A stretch of DNA of 64,000 nt, taken from contig NZ_CP060822.1 in the NCBI RefSeq assembly GCF_014489415.1, forward strand, positions 3,147,501 through 3,211,500, given 5' to 3'. The translations under genes and the position numbers were made by a program. The stretch is from Cylindrospermopsis curvispora GIHE-G1. Lineage in GTDB: Bacteria; Cyanobacteriota; Cyanobacteriia; Cyanobacteriales; Nostocaceae. Positions 57,064-64,000 of this stretch are shown one piece after another. Numbering within the stretch: the stretch's first letter is position 1; every line of letters starts with the position of its first letter. The notes beneath the pieces are model-generated. The model did no database searches and had not been told where the DNA came from. It saw only the letters and a program-made list of their open reading frames with translations.

Positions 57064-58080
57064 TTAACGAAAGTATTTGAAATTTTGTGGACCTGTATAA
57101 CCGCTAAGTCTAGCTAAATCACTTAAATTCTGCACTCCACTATAGATTTTACCGTTAATTATCCAAGAGGGAAAGCCCTGAATCTTTGCTGCTCGACAGA
57201 GTTCTGGTTTCCCTTTAGGACTGTCTGCAGCACATTCCACTGTGACATTATTATCATTGATGATTTCATAGGCCTCTTTACCAAACAGTAGCTTCTGTTC
57301 ATGACAATGGGGACACCAATAGGCAACGTACTCTTTAGCACCAATTTTTACTAAGTGCTGGGCTAGGGCAATTTCTGATTCTCCAGATTTGGTGGTTATT
57401 TTCCAACCAAAATTAGGATTGGGTTCTTCCTTGGGTGAAAAATTAATACGTTGTTCACTGGAAGCAATAGTATCAATATTCTCATTTTTGCTAGTGTCAA
57501 TCCCTGAGTAAATACCCAAAGTGCCAATCAGTGTCACCACCACCACTATCAAACCAATAAACAGAACTTGACCAATATCCTCCCATTCTCTTCCTAAAAC
57601 AGTCAAGGTCAGCATACTCAAAGCAAAAACTGCTGAGGCAATACAGTACCAACATACAGCCTGTAGTTTAAATGCTAAAACATACATTAAATAGCCACTG
57701 AACACAGTCATGGCGATCGCCCCGATCCACAGTAGCCACCAACTTAAATTCTCTAGTTGTCGTGTACTTTTGTTTTGACTACTTTTCTTGCTGTCATTAT
57801 CTTTTGAAATTAGTACAATAGGAACTACAGCTAGTAAAAGCATAGACGTATATGCCAATAAACCAAACAAAGCCAAAGGTTGATTAAACACAGTTCCCCA
57901 GGGACTAGAGAGAACATCCACACAACCTTTGACCTGCTCCCCAGCTGTACATATAGGCGCACTACCTGTTAGTTTTTCGTAAGTAAGATAACCAGTGTTC
58001 AGCATACCAAGAGCAGCGATCGCCCCGATGAGGGGACGGGACCACTGATGAATCCAGGGAGTAGAACGACGACGAATCAT
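57064..58080 (-). CDS. VKOR-thioredoxin fusion oxidoreductase
   Basis: A 338-aa protein. Residues 15-185 form the vitamin K epoxide reductase membrane domain with loop cysteines C44 and C53 and the active CWYC (C143, C146). Residues about 230-338 form a lumenal thioredoxin-like domain with WCPHC (C256, C259). The fusion passes disulfide electrons from folding proteins to quinone; the plant counterpart LTO1 is needed for PSII assembly. Four to five membrane helices are visible. It is 40 bp downstream of btpA on the same strand, a photosynthesis-linked neighbour. Confidence 0.93.
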   Translation of the reverse strand: MIRRRSTPWIHQWSRPLIGAIAALGMLNTGYLTYEKLTGSAPICTAGEQVKGCVDVLSSPWGTVFNQPLALFGLLAYTSMLLLAVVPIVLISKDNDSKKSSQNKSTRQLENLSWWLLWIGAIAMTVFSGYLMYVLAFKLQAVCWYCIASAVFALSMLTLTVLGREWEDIGQVLFIGLIVVVVTLIGTLGIYSGIDTSKNENIDTIASSEQRINFSPKEEPNPNFGWKITTKSGESEIALAQHLVKIGAKEYVAYWCPHCHEQKLLFGKEAYEIINDNNVTVECAADSPKGKPELCRAAKIQGFPSWIINGKIYSGVQNLSDLARLSGYTGPQNFKYFR

Positions 58081-58120
58081 AATTGTTTATCAGTTTAGTT
58101 ATTAGCAGTATATTGAACAA

Positions 58121-58993
58121 TTAAATTTTTGTGGTGATGCTTCTATGAGCAGCTTCTACAAATTGACTCACACGGGTAGGATCAATGGGTTGAGAGATTT
58201 GACCATGACGTTTGAGAGAGCTGGAAACAATGACTCCATCCACTACTGGCATAAGAGTACCAATATTTTCCCAATTGGCACCGCTACCGATAAATACTGG
58301 AGTAGTAGCAGCAACCCTGCTAGCCAATTTTAAATCCTCCAAGCTGGGAGGACTACCAGTTTCCAAACCCGATAAAATCACCCCATCAGCCAAACCCCGT
58401 TCTATGGTGTCTTTAATAGCCACACTCAGATGAGGATGACTTAGGGGACGAGCATGTTTAACTAATACATCAGCCAGAATTTTCACATCGGAACCTAATT
58501 CTCGACGATAACGGAGTAACTGGTGTGCCCTTCCTTCTATTAATCCTTGATCCGTATCCATAACACCGGTCAAAACATTAACACGAATAAATTCAGCCTT
58601 TACACAACTGGCTATCGCCATAGCACTTTCCGCATCGTTTCTTAAAACATTTAAACCCAGAGGCAAAGTGACCAGATTTTGAATTCTCTGCACTGCTAGG
58701 GTCATAGCACTAACCACAGCAGGATCAACGTGATTTTTAGTAAAGGGGGCGTCGAAAAAATTTTCTACAATTAAAGCATCCACACCACCACTGGCCAGGG
58801 CGGTAGCTTCCTGTTCAGCGCGGTCAATTACTGCTTTCAGACTACCTCCCCAACGGGCTGATGTGGGTAAAGGTAACAAATGAACCACACCAATAATGGG
58901 TTTACGAGTTTTGAATAGTTTATATAAGTTCACGTTTTTAATTTGACTAGAGCATTCTTCAATCCAGGGATGGGGAAGTTTAGGGGGAGTCAC
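58121..58993 (-). CDS. btpA: Photosystem I biogenesis protein BtpA
   Basis: Up to 290 aa, TIM-barrel-like BtpA/SgcQ family. Clear blocks are IGVVHLLPLPTSARWGGSLK, GGVDALIVENFFDAPFTKNH, LPLGLNVLRNDAESAMAIA, FIRVNVLTGVMDTDQGLIEG and VFIGSGANWENI. In Synechocystis BtpA is a thylakoid-associated factor that stabilises PsaA/PsaB. Family members usually start close to the NLYKLFKTRKPIIGVVHLL part, so the GTG at 58933 may be the true start rather than 58993. It may be cotranscribed with the VKOR fusion. Confidence 0.93.
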   Translation of the reverse strand: MTPPKLPHPWIEECSSQIKNVNLYKLFKTRKPIIGVVHLLPLPTSARWGGSLKAVIDRAEQEATALASGGVDALIVENFFDAPFTKNHVDPAVVSAMTLAVQRIQNLVTLPLGLNVLRNDAESAMAIASCVKAEFIRVNVLTGVMDTDQGLIEGRAHQLLRYRRELGSDVKILADVLVKHARPLSHPHLSVAIKDTIERGLADGVILSGLETGSPPSLEDLKLASRVAATTPVFIGSGANWENIGTLMPVVDGVIVSSSLKRHGQISQPIDPTRVSQFVEAAHRSITTKI

Positions 58994-59620
58994 CCTTCCT
59001 GTACGTTCTCCACCAGATTTAACCGGTCATTGTCTTGATGTGTTTTGGCGTATTATTCAGAAATTAAAAAATCTCCTCATGCTCAAGATGTAAATTGCTG
59101 TTAAACCTTTCATAAGATATGTTAAGATAAAACTTGGCTATAAGAGGAGCTTGCCACTCAAAAAATGCAAGACAAATGTCCTGATTTTTCAGTACATGAC
59201 TGTATGTAATATACAGCACAATGCTAGGAACCAGGTCGTGGAACTGCTTGATGGGTTTAGTCGCCTTGGCGATTTCCCGGAGGGTAGCAACTTCTCAAAA
59301 ACAGCCCTTGGGGCGGCTTCCCGATGGGTAAATTAACAACGCGCACGCTAAGGTTTTGTAAAATACCATTAAGCGAATCGTTAAAAAATATGAAGAGTGT
59401 CCTAACTACCCAAAGACACCAGAATTTACCCGAGGAAACAAAATAACAAAAACATCATAACATAACCTCAATCATCAAGTATGAATGGGGTTAGACCGTG
59501 ACGAGCATGAACTAGAGATCTAGAGATAGATATAAAAGAGAGTGTTCAATGCGGATTTAAGGTGCAAGGAAGGTGTCCATGAACTTGTGTTAACGAAAAA
59601 AGTGAAGATATATTCAAGAT
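58994..59620. other. 627-bp gene-free region before rimO
   Basis: This divergent spacer holds the btpA and rimO promoters. A palindrome CTGTAT-GTAAT-ATACAG occurs near 59200. The stretch 59250-59330 is GC-richer with small stems (TCGCC-TT-GGCGA) and resembles repeat debris. A 61-codon frame through it has a TTG start and no family signature, so it is not called. Nothing else is recognisable. Confidence 0.45.
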
Positions 59621-60940
59621 ATGGGTGATAAGCCAACAATTGCCATTTCACACCTAGGCTGCGAGAAAAACCGAATAGACACAGAACACATACTAGGACT
59701 GCTGGTAGAAGCGGGATATAGTGTGGATACGAACGAGGATCTAGCAGACTATGTGATAGTAAATACCTGTAGTTTCATTCAAGCTGCCAGGGAAGAATCA
59801 GTGAGAACCCTAGTGGAGTTAGCGGAGGCCAACAAAAAGGTAGTAATTGCTGGTTGTATGGCCCAGCACTTTCAAGAACAACTATTAGAGGAGTTACCAG
59901 AAGCGGTAGCGGTAGTAGGGACTGGGGACTACCACAAGATAGTGAATGTGCTTGAGCGGGTAGAGAAGGGAGAGCGAGTCAAACAAATTAGTGTTGACCC
60001 CACATATATAGCGGACGAAAATACGCCCCGCTATAGAACGACCACAGAGGGAGTAGCTTATCTTAGAGTTGCTGAAGGCTGTGATTATGGTTGTGCGTTT
60101 TGTATTATTCCCCATTTAAGAGGTAATCAGCGATCGCGTACTATTGAATCAATAGTAGGGGAAGCCAAGCAACTAGGAGCGCAGGGAGTCAAGGAGCTAA
60201 TTTTGATTTCCCAGATTACGACCAACTACGGGTTAGACATTTATGGTCAACCTAAATTGGCCGAGTTAATTCGGGCCTTGGGGGAAGTAGATATTCCCTG
60301 GGTAAGAATGCACTACGCCTATCCCACAGGAATAACACCGGATGTGATTAAGGCAATTCAAGAAACGACGAATTTCCTTCCCTACTTAGATTTACCCTTA
60401 CAACATTCCCATCCTGAAATACTGCGTGCCATGAATCGTCCTTGGCAAGGTAGAGTCAATGATGGAATTATTGAGCGGATAAAAACCGCGCTACCAGAAG
60501 CAGTGTTGAGGACAACATTTATAGTTGGGTTTCCTGGGGAGACACAAGAGCATTTTGATCATTTGTTGGAGTTTACCGAGCGACATCAATTTGATCATTT
60601 GGGAGTTTTCACATTTTCACCGGAAGAGGGTACTCCAGCGTATAACCTACCAAATCAATTACCACAGGAATTGATGGTAGAAAGACGGAATCAACTTATG
60701 GAAATGCAACAGCCCATTTCCCTGCACAAAAATTGCCAGCAGGTAGGAAAAATAGTTGATGTCCTAATTGAACAAGAAAATCCCCAAACGGGGGATTTAA
60801 TAGGACGTTCCGACAGATTTGCCCCGGAAGTAGATGGTCAAGTGTATGTTCAGGGGAAAGCCAGCTTAGGAACAATAGTGCCTGTGAAAATCACCACTGC
60901 GGATGCTTATGATCTATACGGTGAAGTGGTCATGGCATAG
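59621..60940 (+). CDS. rimO: Ribosomal protein S12 methylthiotransferase
   Basis: A 439-aa radical SAM enzyme that adds a methylthio group to an aspartate of ribosomal protein S12. The UPF0004 domain has [26 protein letters not shown] and AGCMAQ, with three Cys for the second FeS cluster. The radical SAM motif is [20 protein letters not shown]. The TRAM domain closes the protein ([20 protein letters not shown] onward). It precedes a DEAD-box helicase by 70 bp; the same rimO-crhR pair is a cold-responsive operon in Synechocystis. Confidence 0.96.
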   Translation: MGDKPTIAISHLGCEKNRIDTEHILGLLVEAGYSVDTNEDLADYVIVNTCSFIQAAREESVRTLVELAEANKKVVIAGCMAQHFQEQLLEELPEAVAVVGTGDYHKIVNVLERVEKGERVKQISVDPTYIADENTPRYRTTTEGVAYLRVAEGCDYGCAFCIIPHLRGNQRSRTIESIVGEAKQLGAQGVKELILISQITTNYGLDIYGQPKLAELIRALGEVDIPWVRMHYAYPTGITPDVIKAIQETTNFLPYLDLPLQHSHPEILRAMNRPWQGRVNDGIIERIKTALPEAVLRTTFIVGFPGETQEHFDHLLEFTERHQFDHLGVFTFSPEEGTPAYNLPNQLPQELMVERRNQLMEMQQPISLHKNCQQVGKIVDVLIEQENPQTGDLIGRSDRFAPEVDGQVYVQGKASLGTIVPVKITTADAYDLYGEVVMA

Positions 60941-61010
60941 GAACGGAGTGCAAATACAAATACAGATCTAAATAGAGATCCACAACTCAGAATAAAATTT
61001 AGGAGAATTA

Positions 61011-62504
61011 ATGAGTAGTATTACCTTTCAAGAACTAGGCATTTCCCCAGAACGTGCGACCCACTTAGAAAACATGGGGTTTACCACACCGACCAACATC
61101 CAGACCCAAGCTATTCCCCAATTATTAGCGGGAAGGGACGTGGTGGGTCAATCTCAGACTGGTACAGGTAAAACAGCGGCTTTTTCCCTGCCTATATTAG
61201 AGAGACTAGATCCTAACAAGAGAGCAGTACAGGCTTTAGTGTTAACTCCCACTCGTGAATTAGCAATGCAAGTTCATGATGCCATTTCCCAGTTTATGGG
61301 TGATAGTGAGCTGCGAGTATTAGCCATTTATGGTGGTCAATCCATTGACCGACAAATGATCCAATTAAAACGGGGCGTACATGTAGTAGTGGGAACCCCA
61401 GGAAGGGTAATTGACCTTTTGGAACGAGGTAGTTTAAAACTTGACCAAGTAAAATGGTTTGTTTTAGACGAAGCGGACGAAATGTTAAGCATGGGATTTA
61501 TTGATGATGTGATCAAAATTCTCTCCCAAGCACCCCAGGATCGTCAAACTGCGCTTTTTTCAGCCACCATGCCACCCTCTATTCGCCAATTGGTGAATAA
61601 GTTTCTCAATTCTCCCGTCACAGTGACCGTGGAGCAACCCAAAGCTACACCTACTAAAATTAATCAAGTAGCCTATTTAATACCCAGACACTGGACTAAG
61701 GCTAAAGCCCTACAACCAATTCTGGAGATGGAAGATCCGGAAACAGCCTTGATTTTCGTGCGTACTCGTCGTACTGCTGCGGAGCTGACAAATCAATTGC
61801 AGTCCGCTGGTCACAGTGTAGATGAATACCACGGAGATTTATCTCAACAAGCTAGGGAAAGATTATTAACCCGGTTCCGCAATCGTCAAGTAAGATGGGT
61901 AGTAGCAACAGATATTGCTGCGCGGGGGTTAGATGTTGACCTACTTTCCCACGTGATTAACTTTGACCTACCAGATAGCGTAGAAACCTACGTGCACCGG
62001 ATTGGGAGAACGGGACGTGCTGGTAAAGAAGGAACAGCAATATCACTGGTGCAACCCTTTGAAAGAAGAAAGCAACAGGCTTTTGAACGTCACAATCGCC
62101 AAAACTGGCAAGTATTGTCAATTCCTACCAGAGCCCAAATCGAAGCTAAACACATTCAGAAGTTGAAAGAGCAGGTTTCCGAAGCTCTAGCTGGGGAAAG
62201 ATTAGCTTCCTTCCTTCCCATCATTAGTGAATTGACGGAAAAATATGATGCCCAGGCTATTGCAGCAGCAGCTTTGCAATTGGCCTATGACCAGACCCGT
62301 CCTGCTTGGTTACAAAATGGAGTAGATATTCCTGTGGAAGAGCCCACACCCAAGCCAAAAATCAACAAACGACGTGATAGCAGTGATGGTACGGGACCAG
62401 GTCGTGGTCGTTCTTGGTCTAAATCTGATTATGGTGATGAAGGTAAACCCACACCCAAACCTAAACTGAGACGTCGGGAACCATCGGTTAGTCCCAGCAA
62501 TTAG
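61011..62504 (+). CDS. DEAD-box RNA helicase, CrhR-like
   Basis: The 497-aa helicase has all core motifs: Q motif GFTTPTNIQTQAIP, I SQTGTGKT, Ia PTRELA, Ib TPGR, II DEAD, III SAT, IV ALIFVRT, V ATDIAARGLD and VI HRIGRTGRAG. The region after residue 350 includes IPTRAQIEAKHIQKLKEQVS, seen in CrhR, followed by a Pro/Lys/Arg-rich tail with two PTPKPK repeats that probably binds RNA. Linkage to rimO supports orthology to Synechocystis CrhR, a redox- and cold-regulated helicase. A GAGGAGAAT-type Shine-Dalgarno precedes the ATG. Confidence 0.94.
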   Translation: MSSITFQELGISPERATHLENMGFTTPTNIQTQAIPQLLAGRDVVGQSQTGTGKTAAFSLPILERLDPNKRAVQALVLTPTRELAMQVHDAISQFMGDSELRVLAIYGGQSIDRQMIQLKRGVHVVVGTPGRVIDLLERGSLKLDQVKWFVLDEADEMLSMGFIDDVIKILSQAPQDRQTALFSATMPPSIRQLVNKFLNSPVTVTVEQPKATPTKINQVAYLIPRHWTKAKALQPILEMEDPETALIFVRTRRTAAELTNQLQSAGHSVDEYHGDLSQQARERLLTRFRNRQVRWVVATDIAARGLDVDLLSHVINFDLPDSVETYVHRIGRTGRAGKEGTAISLVQPFERRKQQAFERHNRQNWQVLSIPTRAQIEAKHIQKLKEQVSEALAGERLASFLPIISELTEKYDAQAIAAAALQLAYDQTRPAWLQNGVDIPVEEPTPKPKINKRRDSSDGTGPGRGRSWSKSDYGDEGKPTPKPKLRRREPSVSPSN

Positions 62505-62525
62505 GGCCACAATGTAGGTTATAGA

Positions 62526-62548
62526 TTGAGCCAGAACACCTGGCTCAA
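62526..62548. terminator. Hairpin between the helicase gene and the convergent dehydrogenase gene
   Basis: TTGAGCCAG-AACAC-CTGGCTCAA, a perfect 9-bp stem, 21 nt after the helicase stop. It can serve both convergent transcripts. No T-run follows. Confidence 0.6.
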
Positions 62549-62638
62549 GCTGCGACCCAATTTGGTAGTTTGCATTTTGGTATAATAAGTTCTGTTTACC
62601 TTTGTAAGTCTATTTTAACAGTAGTCCTAATCTACCTA

Positions 62639-64000
62639 TTAATCTGCTCCTTCTATGGGAGCAAAACCCTGACGTTGAATGTTCTCGGTTATGGTTCTTG
62701 GCTCTAAAAACTGTAATAAATAATCAGGACCACCTGCTTTGGAACCCACACCAGAAAGTTTAAACCCACCAAATGGTTGACGAGCTACAATGGCACCGGT
62801 AATATTCCTGTTAATATACAAATTTCCCACTTCCAGTTCCCTCTTTGCTTGTTCAATATGGGAAGGGGTGCGGGAATAAATACCCCCCGTTAAAGCATAG
62901 TTGGTTGAATTGGCAATTTCTACCGCTCGATCAAAATCTGGCGCAGGAATTACTGATAAAACCGGACCAAATATCTCCTGTTGGGCGATCGCTCCTTGGG
63001 GAGGAACGTCAGCAAAAATTACGGGCCCAACAAAGTACCCTTGAGATGGGGACTCCAACTGTAAAACCAATTTGGCTTCTTTTTTGCCCATCTCTATATA
63101 TTCTAAAATCCGGGTTTTAGCTTGACCATCAATCACTGGACCAACCTGGGTACTGGGTAGTTCTGCTGCACCAATATTTAAGGACTTGGTTGCTTCAATT
63201 AATCTATTTAGAAACGTTTCATATATAGGTTGCAATACAATCACTCTAGAGCAGGCGGAACACTTTTGACCACTATAACCAAAAGCGGACTGAACTACTC
63301 CTACCACTGCTTGGTCTAGATCCGCACTTTCATCTACAATAATGGCATTCTTACCTCCCATTTCGGCAATTACCTTTTTAAGATGTTTTTGTCCAGGTTT
63401 AACAATGGCGGCTTCCGCATAAATTCTACATCCCACTTCCTGAGATCCCGTAAAAGCAATTACATGGGTTTGGGGATGATTGACTAGGTGAGCGCCCACT
63501 TGAGAGCCCTTTCCGGGCACATATTGAAAAACACCTTTGGGGATTCCCGCTTCTAGGAGGATTTGTGTAAACTTGGCGGTAATCACAGAAGAGGTTTCTG
63601 CTGGTTTGAGCAAAGTGCAATTTCCCGCAACCAGAGCAGCAACGGTCATACCACAAGCGATCGCTAGGGGAAAGTTCCAGGGGGAGATGACCACAGCAAT
63701 TCCCTTGGGTTGGTAAATATAACGGTTGGTTTCTCCAGCAACATCATAAACTACTCCCCCATCCAGACGTTCCATTTCCTGAGCATAATAACGGCAAAAA
63801 TCTATAGCTTCGGAAACTTCTGCATCAGCTTCTTTAACAGGTTTACCAACTTCCAATACAATCCATGCTGCCAATTCAGCTCGTCTGATTTCCATTAAAT
63901 TTGCCGCTCGACGTAAAATGTCAGCTCGCTGTGGCACAGGTGTTTTTTGCCAATGGGGGAAAGCAGCTTGAGCTGCTTTCATTGCTTCCTCAGCTTGTTC
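62639..64000 (-). CDS. putA: L-glutamate gamma-semialdehyde dehydrogenase (PutA C-terminal half), partial
   Basis: The frame is open to the window edge, so the N-terminus lies to the right. About 453 residues of an aldehyde dehydrogenase are present, with ISPWNFPLAIACGMTVAALV, AFTGSQEVG, the general base in IAEMGGKNAIIVD, the catalytic Cys in YSGQKCSACSRVIV, and EIFGPVLSVI. The C-terminal block RNITGAIVARQPFGGFKLSG with GSKAGGPDYLLQFLEPRT is typical of the proline-catabolic P5C dehydrogenase. In cyanobacteria this is usually fused to proline dehydrogenase (PutA, about 990 aa). Whether the fusion exists here cannot be seen. Confidence 0.88.
   Translation of the reverse strand, partial: EQAEEAMKAAQAAFPHWQKTPVPQRADILRRAANLMEIRRAELAAWIVLEVGKPVKEADAEVSEAIDFCRYYAQEMERLDGGVVYDVAGETNRYIYQPKGIAVVISPWNFPLAIACGMTVAALVAGNCTLLKPAETSSVITAKFTQILLEAGIPKGVFQYVPGKGSQVGAHLVNHPQTHVIAFTGSQEVGCRIYAEAAIVKPGQKHLKKVIAEMGGKNAIIVDESADLDQAVVGVVQSAFGYSGQKCSACSRVIVLQPIYETFLNRLIEATKSLNIGAAELPSTQVGPVIDGQAKTRILEYIEMGKKEAKLVLQLESPSQGYFVGPVIFADVPPQGAIAQQEIFGPVLSVIPAPDFDRAVEIANSTNYALTGGIYSRTPSHIEQAKRELEVGNLYINRNITGAIVARQPFGGFKLSGVGSKAGGPDYLLQFLEPRTITENIQRQGFAPIEGAD

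Noticed and set aside
59151-59336. 61-codon plus-strand frame before rimO
   Set aside because: TTG start, composition unlike neighbours, and overlaps repeat-like GC-richer debris. Not supportable as a gene.

Overview
The window is chromosomal DNA of a filamentous-type cyanobacterium. The evidence is genes for oxygenic photosynthesis (psaD, psbU, petJ, ndhD2, btpA), sulfolipid synthesis (sqdB, sqdX), chloroplast-type genes (ycf46, ycf35), many cyanobacteria-only DUF genes, and about 20 copies of the HIP1 palindrome GCGATCGC. The AT-rich sequence, TnpB-type remnants and the nirA-nrtABCD-narB order would fit a Nostocales genome such as a Raphidiopsis/Cylindrospermopsis relative. The genus is inference. 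I saw no rRNA, tRNA, CRISPR array, prophage or intact insertion sequence.

Layout. 1-11 kb is mostly minus-strand housekeeping: a truncated unknown gene at the left edge, a zinc-ribbon protein, hemJ, an alpha/beta-hydrolase lacking its nucleophile, a DUF760/Nudix overlapping pair, a group 2 sigma factor, carB, a TonB-like protein with an 18-bp coding repeat, and petJ. 11-18 kb holds a TnpB remnant, rpsN, thrB, ndhD2, thrS and the DUF2605/DUF2973 pair, with transposon debris between them. 18.4-24.8 kb has a 1378-aa phytase-like/GDPD/GDPD/RTX protein behind a candidate Pho box, and a divergent DICT-GAF histidine kinase. 25-30 kb has psaD-trpE, then ycf35, ycf46 and a ribbon-helix-helix regulator. 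30-34 kb has sqdB, sqdX and purC. 34-40 kb has a BamA/Omp85 protein and a cluster with CHAT-FHA and FHA-PrsW proteases flanking an unknown gene.

39.9-50.6 kb is the nitrate assimilation region. narM, psiE and the operon nirA-nrtA-nrtB-nrtC-nrtD-narB all lie on the minus strand. The operon starts behind a textbook NtcA-activated promoter (GTA-N8-TAC, 22 nt, TAGGTT). A small Tat-type Rieske protein is divergent from nirA. A hairpin repeat sits inside the operon between nrtC and nrtD, and a second copy lies near position 870.

50.8-64 kb carries a TIGR03279-type radical SAM protein, uppP, a DUF3120 membrane protein, psbU, nadB, a PD-(D/E)XK-like protein, a VKOR-thioredoxin fusion, btpA, the rimO-DEAD-box helicase pair, and the C-terminal half of a proline-catabolic aldehyde dehydrogenase cut by the right edge.

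The most interesting items are the split-propeller GDPD/RTX protein with its Pho-box-like repeats, the FHA/CHAT/PrsW cluster, the transposon-derived blocks beside thrB and at 18.3 kb, and the palindrome in front of the ycf46-linked regulator. All assignments rest on reading motifs. No database search was run.
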